From Rhabdophis nuchalis (lineage: Eukaryota; Chordata; Lepidosauria; Squamata; Natricidae): a stretch of 64,000 nucleotides of DNA. The translations under genes and the position numbers were made by a program. Below are positions 23,575 through 34,700 of the stretch, in pieces; within the stretch, counting starts at the first letter, position 1, and each line of letters opens with the position of its first letter. The stretch lies in assembly GCA_039707465.1 (NCBI GenBank), contig CM077644.1:142042462-142106461 (forward strand), read 5' to 3'. A model generated the notes under the pieces. The model was not told the origin of the DNA. It saw nothing but the letters and a program-made list of their open reading frames with translations, and made no database searches.

Positions 23575-26505
23575 TTGTTAGTTTAGTTTAGTTTAGTTTA
23601 TTCGATTTATATACCACCCTATTTCACCTAAAAGGGACTCAGGGCGGTGCACAGAAAGATAAAAACCCAACAATACAATACAAAATATAAAAAACAATTA
23701 AATTATTAAATCTGTGCTAAAATTGGATAAATAAATTTTAAACCAATAAATATCAAAGTTTAAACTGTTTTAGGGGTTTCTAGGGATAGTTTTAGTTTTA
23801 TAGGGGTTTTTAGTGCAGGGCCAGTTTAATTTGTTTTTAACTTTGTACTCTGTTTGTTTTAATTGTATTTTTAATTCCCTGTGCCCCGCCTCGAGTCCCT
23901 TCGGGGAGAGAGAGCGGGTTATAAATTAAAATAATAATAATTATTATTATTATTATTATTAAAATTATTCCCTAATCTATGTCAGGCCGGCTAGATGAAA
24001 GAAATGTGCTTTTAACATCCGACGGAAGAGTCGTAGGTCCGTGATGGTACGGATATCGGGGGGCAGGTCGTTCCAGAGTGCCGGACCCGCCACAGAGAAG
24101 GCTCTTCCCCTGGGAGCCGCCAGCCGGCATTGACCAGCTGATGGCACCCTGAGAAGGTCCACTCTGTGGGAGCGGACAGGTCGAAGGGAGGTATGTGGTA
24201 GGAGGCGGTCTCTCAAGTAACCAGGACCCGTGCCATGGAGCACTTTAAAGATAATGACTAGCACCTTGAAGCGCACCCAGAAGATCACAGGCAGCCAGTG
24301 CAGCTCGCGCAGGAGAGGTGTTACATGGGAGTAACAAGAAGCTCCCAGAATCCCCCGCGCGGCCGCATTCTGCACTAGCTAGAGTCTCCGAGTGCACCTC
24401 AAGGGGAGCCCCATGTAGAGGGTGTTACAGTAGTCCAGGCGGGAAATAACGAGGGCTTGAGTGACCGTGCGTAGGGCATCCCGATCTAGAAAGGGGCGCA
24501 ACTGGCGTATCAGGTGAACCTGATAGAAAGCCCCCCTAGCCACGGCCGTCACATGGTCGTCCAAGAACAGCCGTGAATCCAGGAGGACGCCCAAGTTGCG
24601 AGCCCTTTCCACGGGGGCCAATGACTCGCCCCCGATAGCCAGCAATGGAGTTAATTGGCTATATCGAGATGCCGGAAACCACAGCCACTCGGTCTTGGAC
24701 GGGTTGAGTCTGAGTTTGTTCCTCCCCATCCAGACCCGCACGGCCTCCAGACACCGAGACAGCACTTCCACGGCATCGTTGGGGTGGCCAGGGGTAGAAA
24801 TGTACAGCTGAGTGTCATCAGCTGATGGTATTCTACCCCAAAGCCACGGATGATCTCACCCAGTGGCTTCATGTAGATGTTAAACAGGAGGGGTGAGAGA
24901 ACCGACCCCTGAGGTACCCCACATAAAAGGGGCCTCGAGGTCGATCTCTGCCCTCCTGTCAGTACACACTGCAACTGGTCAGAGAGGTAGGAACCACTGC
25001 AATACAGTGCCTCTCAATCCCAACCCCTCCAGCCGGTGCAGGAGGATACCTGGTTGATGGTATCGAAAGCACCTGAGAGGTCTAATAGGGCCAGGACAGA
25101 GGAACAACCCCTGTCTCGGGCCCTCCAGAGATCATCTACCAACGCGACCAATGCCGTCTCCGTGCTGTGCCCGGGATGGAAGCCGGACTGGCGTGGGTGT
25201 AGATAGACGGTTTCCTCCAGGTGTCAGGAGAACTGTTGAGCTACCACACTCTCTACAACCTTAGCAAGAAAGCTAAGGTTGGAGACCGGACGGTAATTAA
25301 CCAACAATGCTGGGTCCAGGGAAGGCTTCTTGAGGAGGAGTCTCACCACCGCCTCTTTCAAGGTGGCCGGAAGAGACCCCTCGCTCAAAGAGGCGTTCAC
25401 TATCTCCTGGAGCCAGCCTCGTGTGACCTCCCGGGAGGCCAGTACTAACCAGGAGGGACACGGGTCCAATAAATATGTGGTAGCGTTCAGTCGTCCCGAC
25501 AGCCTGTCCATGTCATCAGGAGTCACAAAGTCAAATTCTTCCCATAAAACGGTCTCAAGACCTGCCTCCGATTGCCCGCCAGGGCCCACCTCATTGGAGA
25601 CCAACTCGCTCCGGATCTGAGTGACTTTATCCAGCAGATATTGTCCAAACTCCTCTGCACAACCCTGTAAAGGAGCTTCCCGCGGCCCATATTGGAGAAG
25701 GGAGCGGGTCACTCTAAACAGGGCGGCAGGGCGGTTATCTGTGGATGTGATAAGGGCGGCGAGATAATTACATTTCGCCGCCCTTATCGCCACGAGGTAG
25801 GTCCCCAAGTGGGACCTAGCGCGTGTTCGGTCCGATTCGGTGCGAGTGGATCTCCAAATGTCCTCCAGGCATCTCTTGCGTCGCTTCAATGCCCTCAGCT
25901 CCTCGGAGAACCAAGGGGCCCAGGCAGTTTGGCGACGCATAAGAGGCCACAAGGGCGTGACCCGGTCCAGGGCCCCAGTGGCCGCGTTATTCCAGGCAGC
26001 CACCAGGTCCTCAGTCGAGTCGCGGGTCAGGGTCCCCGGTATTGGCCCAAGCTCCGTCTGGAACCTCTCTGGATCCATTAGGAGCCTGGGGCGGAACCAT
26101 TGTGGAATATCCGGTTCTGCCTCCCCGCAGTGGGGTGCAGCGGTTGGGAAGTCTAGTCGAAGGAGAGAGTGATCTGTCCATGACATATCTGCGGCACAGA
26201 GGTCTCCCTCGGAACCAGATCCTCCCTCACAATGGCCACCCCCCCCCCACCCCTGCCTTGGGCTCGTGGCTGATGAAATGCCCGGTAGCCTGGCGGGCAC
26301 ATTTCCACAAGGGGCACCCCCCCCCTCGGGGCCCAGCCAGGTTTCCGTAACACCTACCAGGTCCGGCTCCCCCTCTAATACCAAATCATGGATGAGGGGC
26401 CTTGTTGATAACGGACCTGGCGTTGCACAACATCAGCCTCGAGCCCAGGCCCTGGGAACTCGGACCTCCTGGGTTGCGAGCAGAGCCGTGGAGATTGGAG
26501 CGCGC
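23575..26505 (-). mobile_element. L2/L3-type LINE, minus strand, with nested insertion and internal deletion
   Basis: Read on the minus strand: endonuclease start (GEPDLVGVTETWLGPEGGG at 26384), then an internal deletion removing the middle of the endonuclease to SWTDHSLLRLDF. The linker and RT follow in one 386-codon frame (25224-26384) to VNYRPVSNLSFLAKVVESVV. Later pieces at 24651-24974 ([20 protein letters not shown]), 24379-24771 and 23977-24375 (ending FFHLAGLT) are split by frameshifts and a stop. The YADD region is disrupted (YHQLMTLSC in the available frame). The 3' UTR ends in a (CTAAA)n tail near 23575-23600. A plus-strand LINE tail is inserted at about 23772-23965. Confidence 0.82.
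23772..23965 (+). mobile_element. LINE 3' UTR inserted into an opposite-strand LINE
   Basis: Carries TTAGTGCAGGGCCAGTTTAA, CCCTGTGCCCCGCCTCGAGT and an AAT/ATT tail (23934-23962), the same 3' end as at 176-460, and interrupts the 3' UTR of the minus-strand LINE. It is therefore younger. Confidence 0.75.
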
Positions 26506-26888
26506 AACCTCTGCCGCCCTGTTTAGGATAACCGCCCTGTCGCCCTGTTTAGGGTGACCCGCTCTCTCCTACAACAGAGGGTGTGGGAAACCCCATTACA
26601 GGGTAGAGCAGAGGAATTTGGCACTTATCTGCAGGAGAAAATCGCTCAGATTCAGAACGAGCTAGTCTCCATCGATAGCCCAGTGGGATCCCACGAGGCG
26701 GGTCTTGAGACAGTTTGCTGGGAAGAGTTTGACTCTGTTACTTCCGAGGATATGGACAGGTTACGTGGGTGACTGCGAGCCACCACATGTTTATTGGACC
26801 CGTGTCCCTCCTGGCTTGTACTGGCATCCTGGGAGGCGACACGAGGCTTGTTCCAGGAGGTTGTCAACGCTTCTCTGAGTGAGGGTTT

Positions 26889-28292
26889 TTGCCTGCCTCC
26901 CTTAAAGAGGCCATGGTGAGGCCCCTCCTGAAGAAGCCCTTGCTGGACCCAGCATTATTGGTTAACTACCGTCCGGTCTCCAACCTTCCCTTTTTGGCGA
27001 AGGTTGTAGAGAGTGTGGTGGCACAACAGTTTCCCCGTCACCTGGAGGAAGTTGATTATCTGGACCCGCGCCAGTCCGGCTTCCGGCCCGGGCACAGCAC
27101 CGAGACGGCATTGGTCGCGTTGGTTGATGATCTCTGGAGGGCCAGAGATGGGGGTTGTTCCTCCATCCTGGTCCTATTAGACCTCTCAGCGGCTTTTGAT
27201 ACCATCGACCATGGTATCCTATTGCATCGGCTGGAGGGGTTGGGGGTGAGAGGCACTGTTTTACAGTGGTTCTCCTCCTACCTCTCTGGTCGATCGCAAT
27301 TTGTGTTGGCAGGAGAGCAGAGGTCGACCTCGAGACCACTCACATGTGGGGTGCCTCAGGGGTCGGTCCTCTCGCCTCTCCTGTTCAACACATATATGAA
27401 GCCGCTGGGTGAGATCCGTGGTTTTGGGGTAGAGTACCACTTCTACGCTGACGATACGCAGTTGTATATATCTACCCCAAACCATCCCAACGATGCCGTA
27501 GCGGTGATGTGCCAGTGCCTGGAAGCCGTGCGGGCCTGGATGGGAAGCAACAGACTCAGACTCAACCCGTCCAAGACCGAGTGGCTGTGGTTCCCGGCCG
27601 CCCGATTCAACCAGTTGACTCCATCACTGGCCATAGGGGACGAACATCTTACCCCTGTGGATGGGGCGCGCAACATGGGCGTCCTCCTGGATACCCGGCT
27701 GTCCATGGAAGATCAAGTGACAGCTGTGGCCAGGAGGGTGTTTTACCAGGTTCGCCTGGTATGCCAGTTACGCCCCCTATTGGATCGGGATGCCCTTTGC
27801 ACGGTCACTCATGCCCTCGTGACATCCCGATTGGACTACTGTAATTCTCTCTACATGGGGCTCCCCTTGAGGTGCGCCCGAAGACTTCAGCTGGTCCAGA
27901 ATGCAGCCGCGCGAGCAATAATGGGAACCTCCAGGTTTAACCATATAACACCGCTCTTGCACGAGCTGCACTGGCTGCCTGTCGTCTTTCGGGTGCGCTT
28001 CAAGGTGTTAGTTATCATCTTTAAAGCGCTCCATGGCACGGGACCTAGTTATCTGCGGGATCGGATCCTGCCCCACACATCCCTGCGGCCGATTCGCTCC
28101 CACAGAGAGGGACTTCTCCGGGTGCCGTCCACTAGACTTTGTCAGCGGGCGACGCCCAGGGGAAGGGCCTTCTCTGTGGTGGGCCCAGCCCTCTGGAACG
28201 ACCTTCCCCCCGAAATTAGAACAACCACGGACCTCCGCTCCTTCCGTCAAAAACTTAAAACACACTTTTTCTGTCTGGCCGGCCTGGATTAG
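26889..28292 (+). CDS. LINE reverse transcriptase, 467-codon open frame
   Basis: The longest undamaged RT frame in the window. Order of motifs: PASLKEAMVRPLLKKP (about residue 2), VNYRPVSNLPFLAKVVESVV (25), RQSGFRPGHSTETALVALVD (63), AAFDTIDHGIL with catalytic Asp (104), [20 protein letters not shown] (158), [10 protein letters not shown] catalytic YADD (189), [63 protein letters not shown] and the terminal FFCLAGLD. All RT catalytic aspartates are present. However, it lacks the endonuclease, and upstream lesions (a stop and a frameshift near 26885) separate it from the linker, so autonomous mobility is not expected. Confidence 0.85.
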   Translation: MPASLKEAMVRPLLKKPLLDPALLVNYRPVSNLPFLAKVVESVVAQQFPRHLEEVDYLDPRQSGFRPGHSTETALVALVDDLWRARDGGCSSILVLLDLSAAFDTIDHGILLHRLEGLGVRGTVLQWFSSYLSGRSQFVLAGEQRSTSRPLTCGVPQGSVLSPLLFNTYMKPLGEIRGFGVEYHFYADDTQLYISTPNHPNDAVAVMCQCLEAVRAWMGSNRLRLNPSKTEWLWFPAARFNQLTPSLAIGDEHLTPVDGARNMGVLLDTRLSMEDQVTAVARRVFYQVRLVCQLRPLLDRDALCTVTHALVTSRLDYCNSLYMGLPLRCARRLQLVQNAAARAIMGTSRFNHITPLLHELHWLPVVFRVRFKVLVIIFKALHGTGPSYLRDRILPHTSLRPIRSHREGLLRVPSTRLCQRATPRGRAFSVVGPALWNDLPPEIRTTTDLRSFRQKLKTHFFCLAGLD

Positions 28293-28466
28293 TCTCCGTC
28301 TATTAGGATTTTAGGGGATTTTAGTAAATCTATAAATTGGGGATTTTAGCGCAGGGATTTTTTAGTTTAATTTGTTTTTACTTATTATGTATTTTACCTA
28401 TTTTAATTTTCCCTGTGCACTGCTCCGAGTCCCCTCGGTGAGAGGATGCGGTATACAAATAAAATT

Positions 28467-28488
28467 ATTCTATTCTATTCTATTCTCT
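28467..28488. repeat. (ATTCT)n LINE tail
   Basis: Repeated ATTCT units at the LINE 3' end; on the other strand this is the AATAG/AGAAT pentamer. Confidence 0.9.
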
Positions 28489-29551
28489 TGTAAACAGCGG
28501 GTGCGCACTCCCAAGAACTGATATGGTCTCCGGCTCCCGCCATGCCTACCCCTCCCATACACTGTCCTGATACAATGGCACTCCGGTTGATTGACCTTCG
28601 TACCCCCCCTAACAATGGACCCCATTCCAAGTTTTTAACTTCCCAATCTAGCGTCTTGAGTAATCTAGCATCTCTGAGGCACCTCTCACTTGCAGCATCA
28701 GGAGGAGGCATCATAAAGCAATGCCACCTCAAAACCAAAGCCTCTCAGTAACTGGGAAACGAAGCAGCGCTTTTCTGACGGTGGTTTTCGGCATGTTCCA
28801 AGCATAGCTTTCTTTCCCAGTTACTCAAAGGCTTTGGTTTACATCGCCCTCCTCCTCCTCCTGCAAGTGAGAGGGGCCTCAGAGACTTGGCGGGCAACTC
28901 AGGGGAGACAACAGCCACAATGACTTCATTCCCCAGTAATGTGGAGCCGCTGCCACCTAAGCCCTCCAGGGAGCCAAGCCAAATGGGAGTCCCGAAAGCA
29001 AAACATCTCTCCTTTCCAGCCACCGCCGCCCGTTAGCCTGATTCCCCAATGCAATTCACTGAGCCGCTTGCCCTCATGAAAATATTTGGGGGGGGGGGGG
29101 GGGCGGCATTTCAACATGTGGAGACCGAAAAAGCGATTCTCATTTTTGGTAATCCTCGTCACCTTGAATGGCGTTTTTTGGACAGTTAGCCACTTTTTTG
29201 GCCTCTGTTTAAATTGGAGAAGAAAATGTTTTCTGACAGCAGCGTGGCAATCCTCTCCTTGAATCCAAAAACCAGCATACAGTCGACACTGCCATCTGAA
29301 AATGTTTTCCTCCCCGCTTCCCCGTAACACATCGCAGAGCTGCACACCCTTCTCCTCCTCCTCCTCCACACTCACCTCTTTCCTCCTGGGCCTGGAGCAG
29401 AAGCAGATTGCCCTCTGCCTGGGTCATTAGAGAAGGGGCAGGCAAAGTTGCTAGCCGCCTTGCCTTATACTTCCTGCGCAGTGCTCGCTTCGCCAACCAA
29501 GTCCCGACCTTCACTTGTCGCTTGTTGGTGGGGCCAGTGGGTGGGTAGGCC
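28489..29551. other. Unassigned segment containing a long imperfect inverted repeat
   Basis: CCAAAGCCTCTCAGTAACTG with CCTCTCACTTGCAG (28682-28762) pairs with CAGTTACTCAAAGGCTTTGG and CTGCAAGTGAGAGGGG (28818-28876). Matching continues weakly to about 28655 and 28903. A G12+ run sits near 29090. Frames on the minus strand (up to 149 codons) show no known domain. It may be the body of a transposon whose right end is the MITE at 29638. Confidence 0.5.
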
Positions 29552-29638
29552 TACCTTTGGAGTATAAGATGCACCCAGATTTTCACCCTCTTTTTGGGTG
29601 GGGGGGAGAAGGTGCATCTTGTACTCTAAAAAATATGG
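29552..29638. mobile_element. Minimal TIR MITE of the GTATAAGATGCACC family
   Basis: TTTGGAGTATAAGATGCACC at the left pairs with GGTGCATCTTGTACTC and AAAAAATATGG at the right, followed by TA; only about 25 bases lie between the arms. Confidence 0.65.
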
Positions 29639-29682
29639 TAAATACCGACCCAACCTCTTCTAACACTGAAGATGTTACTTAA

Positions 29683-30087
29683 TCTATATAAATAAAAATG
29701 TAACAAGAGTTTGTTCAAAACCGCTAATCCCCAAAAGTACGGCACCAATGATATATATAGATTGTGTAGATGTCACACCCGTGCCAGGTACATGCAATGG
29801 AAATTGTAAAAAAGGTTACAGAGAGCGCAGTGGGCCACAGCTATCATGTCATTCTTTGACATAAAATACTCTGTCCATAAGTTTCAAGGAGAAATACAGT
29901 AGGTAGGTAGGTAGTCAGCTATAGGGATAGAGAGAGGGAGGGAGAAATGCAGTAGGTAGGTAGGTAGGTTGGGGGTTATATGGTGGTTGTGTTTACGTGT
30001 TTGTGTGTGCAGGTGTAGATCTACACACAGATTGGTTGGCCATTTAAGCAGACTGGGCCACAGCAACGTGTGGCCGGGAACAGCTAG
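29683..30087 (+). mobile_element. Non-autonomous Helitron, 405 bp
   Basis: Starts TCTATATAAATAAAAATG after a host A (29682) and ends CTAG before a host T (30088), as Helitrons do, with no inverted ends or target duplication. A 7-bp-stem hairpin (GGCCACA 30056-30062, TGTGGCC 30069-30075) lies 8 bases before CTAG, the expected transcription-independent end signal for rolling-circle transposition. No Rep/helicase is encoded. The interior has GAAATACAGTAGGTAGGTAG tracts also found inside the TIR elements at 9.7, 22.5 and 47.7 kb. Confidence 0.85.
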
Positions 30088-30231
30088 TTACGTAATAACA
30101 TTTCTGCAAGAAAACAACCAAGCCTAGAGAAAACCAAGGACTAACTAACTACCACCTTGAATGGCGCTCAAAGCTACATAACAATCAGTGTAACTCTTAA
30201 AATGGTGGTGTTATGTGAACAAAGGGTGAAT

Positions 30232-30729
30232 AGCAGAATAACAGAGTTGGGAGGGACCTTGGAGGTCTTCTAGTCCAACCCCATGCTCAAGCAGAAGATC
30301 CTGTACCAGGGGTGTCAAACTCGTGGCATCACATTATCATCACATGACGTATCATGACTTTTCCCTTTGCTAAATCAGGAGTGGGTATAGCCGGTGCATG
30401 ATGCATCCAGCCTGCGGGCCACGAGTTTGACACTCCTGCTCTATACTATTTCAGACAAATGGTTGTCCAGTTTCTCCTTAAAAACTTCAAGTGTTGGAGC
30501 ACCCACAAGTTCTGGAAGTTGTTCCATTGATTAATTGTTCTGTCAGGAGATTTCTTCTTAGTTCTAGATTGCTTCCCTCCTTGGTTAGTTTCCATCTATT
30601 GCTTCTTGTCCTACCTCCTGGTGCTTTGTGGCAGTCCCTTAGAATATTGGAACATTATCACCCCTAATCCTTCTTTTCATTGAAGTAGACATATCCAATT
30701 CCTGCAACTGTTCTTCATATGAAAGTGAC
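30232..30729 (-). mobile_element. CR1 (chicken type) 3' end, interrupted by a MITE
   Basis: On the minus strand: degenerate C-terminal RT codons (words for EELQELDMS, RREAI, LPELVGAPTLEVFKEKLDNH) and the CR1 3' UTR with TCCAACTCTGTTATTCT. The reading frame is full of stops. A 132-bp hAT MITE is inserted at 30307-30438. Confidence 0.75.
30307..30438. mobile_element. hAT-like MITE, 132 bp, inside CR1
   Basis: Ends CAGGGGTGTCAAACTCGTGG and the inverse CCACGAGTTTGACACTCCTG match at 19 of 20 positions. The flanks TCCTGTAC and CTCTATAC are a partly decayed 8-bp duplication (5 of 8). Confidence 0.82.
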
Positions 30730-30744
30730 CTTAATTATGAAAGG

Positions 30745-30745
30745 T

Positions 30746-30783
<38 letters not shown>

Positions 30784-30785
30784 TA
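30745..30785. repeat. (GACA)n / (GATA)n microsatellite
   Basis: GATAGATAGACAGACAGACA followed by more GACA units. Confidence 0.9.
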
Positions 30786-31764
30786 GAATACTGTTAACAA
30801 TTTTAATTACAGTAGTAAAATCTAAAACTAAAAGAATAAAGAGAGTGAAAGGTACAAAAAGAAAAATCAGAAAATGGGAAAAAAAGAAGAAGAAAAAAGG
30901 TGACCTTCAACCTTCAGTATAATTATAAATAATTTTAGTAACTCCTCATTCTTTCTTGGTTTACAATGGATGATCTCTTCACCCATATTCCATCTCTTCT
31001 CTATAGACAAATCCACAAATCTATTCAGTCTTGGTAACACCAGAAAGTTAATTAAGATTTATCAGAAATAGCAACATATTTTATTTTAACTTTGATCAAA
31101 TAAACCAACTTCATTTTCTTTTTACTTTAAATAGTCTTAATCTTTAATCCAAACAAACAGAATATGATTTCTTTTCATTTATTCTTTGCCTCTTCTTCTC
31201 AAAGCTTTAACAAACTTTTTTTGTAAATCCAATATAAAAATTATTCAGGTCACTCTCGTTGTTCATTATTTGTATTTTCCTTTTGATTTTTGAAAGATCA
31301 ACCAGTTTGTTATGTCCTGTGAGATGTTATTTTCCATGTCATGTTCATTGCCTGTCATTTTTCAATGCCATCTCTATCATGTCAAATAAAACTTGTTTCT
31401 CATCTGCTATTTTTTCTATAACATCTTTTGGACATGGTCTACTTTTAGACGCAAACACTGCTATTGATATTGCTGATACCAACTTCTGATTCCGTTTTTC
31501 AAATGTGTCCTTCAGTACTTTATGTTTTGCATCATTTAAAAAGCCCTAGTTAATTTCCTGTCAATCAGACCTGTATATTCTACTCATTTAATTAAAATAT
31601 TTAATTCTCTCTAGTGAATTTTTAAAGTTACTTAAAATTAATTAGTTTATAACTTTCAAGGATCAATGTTTTATCTAGCTTTTGTTGTTAATATTCTTTA
31701 AAATGCTTAAGCTTATGATTAAATTTTTCTTTCATTAAGAATTGAAGGCAAACTCATCTGTATT
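30786..31764 (-). other. AT-rich segment, possibly a decayed L1 5' region
   Basis: Minus-strand translation of 31370-31490 gives lysine/glutamate-rich sequence (KDVIEKIADEKQVLFDMIEM) like a LINE first ORF, followed by many stops. Weak evidence. Confidence 0.3.
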
Positions 31765-34700
31765 TTTCATATTTTTATTTATTTATTTTATTTTATTAAA
31801 TTTATACCCCGCCCTTCTCCTTGTTAGGACCCAGGGCGGCGCACAGGCATTATTTAAAAACACAAAATACAATAAATATCTATTAAAATGTATTAAATTA
31901 ATAAACCCGTGCTAAAGCCCAATGTTAAAACCCTTGCCAATTATAAATTATTTTCTTAAAAAGTCAGAAATGGGGGCTATCCTAGGCCGGCTTGTTGGAA
32001 TAAATACGTCTTAAGACGTTGGCGGAAGAGGCGGAGGTCCGAGATAGTACAGAGGTCGGGGGGTAGGTCGTTCCAGAGGGCTGGGCCCGCCACAGAGAAG
32101 GCCCTTCCCCTGGGTGTCGCCAACCGGCATTGCCCCGTCGACGGCACCCGAAGAAGACCCTCTCTGTGGGAGCGGATCGGACGAAGGGATGTATGGGGCA
32201 GGAGGCGATCTCGTATATAGCTAGGCCCCGAGCCATGGAGCGATTTAAAGATGGTCATCAGCACCTTGAAGCGCACTCGAAAGGCCACAGGCAGCCAGTG
32301 CAGCTCGCGCAGGAGAGGTGTTACGTGGGTTTGCCTTGTGGCACCCATAATCACCCGCGCGGCCGCATTCTGTACTAACTGTAGCCTTCGAGTGCACCTC
32401 AAGGGGACCCCCATGTAGAGAGCGTTACAGTAATCCAGCCGGGATGTCACAAGCGCTTGAGTGACTGTGCGAAGGGCTCCCCGGTCCAGTAAGGGGCGCA
32501 ACTGGCGTATCAGGCGTACCTGATAGAATGCCCCCCTGGCCACGGCCGCCACATGGTCCTCCATGGACAGCCGGGAATCCAGGAAGACGCCGAAGTTGCG
32601 CGCCCTCTCCACGGGGGCCAGTTGTTCGCCCCCAATGGCCAGTGTTGGACTTATCTGGCTGAACCGGGGTGCCGGAAACCACAGCCACTCGGTCTTGGCC
32701 GGGTTGAGCTTGAGTTTGTTACTACCCATCCAGATCCGTACGGCCTCCAGACACCGGGACAGCACCTCGACGGCATCGTTGGGGTGGCTTGGGGTGGATC
32801 TGTACAACTGAGTGTCATCAGCGTACAGATGGTATTCCACCCCAAAACCACGGATGATCTCACCCAGCGGCTTCATGTAGGTGTTGAACAGGAGTGGCGA
32901 GAGGACCGACCCGAGGTACCCCACATGTGAGGGGCCTCGGGGACGACTTCTGCCCTCCTGCCAACACCCATTGCGACCGACCAGAGAGGTAGGATGAGAA
33001 CCACCGTAAAACGGTGCCTCTCAGCCCCAACCCCCCCAATCGGTGCAATAAGATACCATGGTCGATGGTATCAAAAGCCGCTGAGAGATCTAATAGGACA
33101 AGGATAGAGGAACAACCTCTATCCCGTGCCCTCCAGAGATCATCCACCAACGCGACCAATGCCGTCTCGGTACTGTGACCGGGCCGGAAGCCGGACTGGC
33201 GCGGGTCTAGATAATCAACTTCCTCCAGGTGACGGGGAAACTGTTGTGCCACCACACTCTCAACAACCTTCGCCAAGAAGGGAAGGTTGGAGACCGGACG
33301 ATAGTTGGTTAACAAAGCTGGATCCAAAGAGGGCTTCTTAAGGAGGGGCCTCACCATAGCCTCTTTTAGGGAAGCAGGCAAGGAACCCTCACTCAAGGAT
33401 GCGTTGACAACCTCTTGGAGCCAGCCTCGTGTCACCTCCCAGGATGCCAGTACAAGCCAGGAGGGGCACGGGTCCAATAAACATGTGGTGGCTCTAAGGT
33501 TCCTCCGCAACCTGTCCATATCCTCGGTAGTAACAAAGTCAAACTCCTCCCAAGATGTTATCTCAAGACCAGCACCGGGCACCTCGACTGGATCACTAGT
33601 GGAGGGCAGCTCGTTCCGAATCTGAGTCATTTTGTCCTGCAGAAAAACTCCAAATTCCTCTGCTCGACCCTGCAGAGGGGCTTCCCGCGGCCTCAAATGC
33701 AAGAGGGAGCGGGTCACCCCAAACAGGGCGGCAGGGCGGTTTTCCGCGGACGCGATAAGGGTGGCACAATACTCACGTTTGGCCACTCTTAGCGCCACTA
33801 AATAAGTCCTAATATGGTCTCTCACTAGTGTTCGGTCAGATTCGGATCGAGAAGATCTCCACCTACTCTCTAGGCGTCTCTTACGGCGTTTCATCTCCCG
33901 AAGCTCCTCGGTAAACCAAGGCGCCTGGGTGACTCGACGCCGCATGAGAGGCCGCAAGGGCGCGACTCGGTCCAAGGCCCCCGTGGCCGCACTATACCAT
34001 GCGGCCACTAGATCCTCAGTCGAGCCGTGGGACAGGGACACAGGTACTGGCCCAAGCTCCCTCTGGAACCTTTCCGGGTCCATCAGGCGCCTGGGGCGGA
34101 ACCAACTCGGTGTCTCCGGTTCCGCCTCCCCACGGTGGGTTGTGACGGTTGGAAAGTCTATCCGAAGGAGAGAGTGATCTGTCCATGACAAGGGTAAGAT
34201 GACTAAATCCCCTGTTCCAAGATCACTAATCCAGTGTCCAGAGACAAAAATCAGATCCAGCGTGTGTCCTCCCTCGTGCGTGGGGCCCTGAACTACTTGG
34301 GTCAGGTCCATGGCCGTCATGGAAGCCATGAACTCCCGAGCTGCCTCGGATGTCTCGCCCTCCGATGGCAGGTTAAAGTCCCCCATGACCATAAGTCTGG
34401 GGGTCTCCACCGCCATCACAGCGATCACCTCGAGTAGCTCGGGCAGGGCTGCTGTTACATAGCGGGGAGCCAGGTATACAACCAGCAGGCCCAACTGCCT
34501 CCCTAGGCCCCACTTCACGAAGAGGGACTCACAGCCGGTCGTCTGAGGCACAGTGGTCTCCTTCGGCTCCAGACTTTCCTTAACGATAACCGCCACCCCC
34601 CCCCACCCCTGCCTAGGGCCCTAGGTTGATGAAATGCACGGTAACCTGGTGGGCACATTTCCACGAGGGGTAGACCCCCCTCGGGGCCCAACCAGGTCTC

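Larger units (their letters stand above)
26506..28488 (+). mobile_element. L2/L3-type LINE with (ATTCT)n tail
   Basis: Begins near CTGTTTAGGATAACCGCCC, in the linker between endonuclease and RT. Linker frame 26554-26772 ends at a CGA-to-TGA stop (26770-26772). The remaining RT is in one long frame (see next entry). The 3' UTR ends GGTATACAAATAAAATT followed by four to five ATTCT units. It lies head to head with the minus-strand LINE immediately to the left. Confidence 0.85.
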
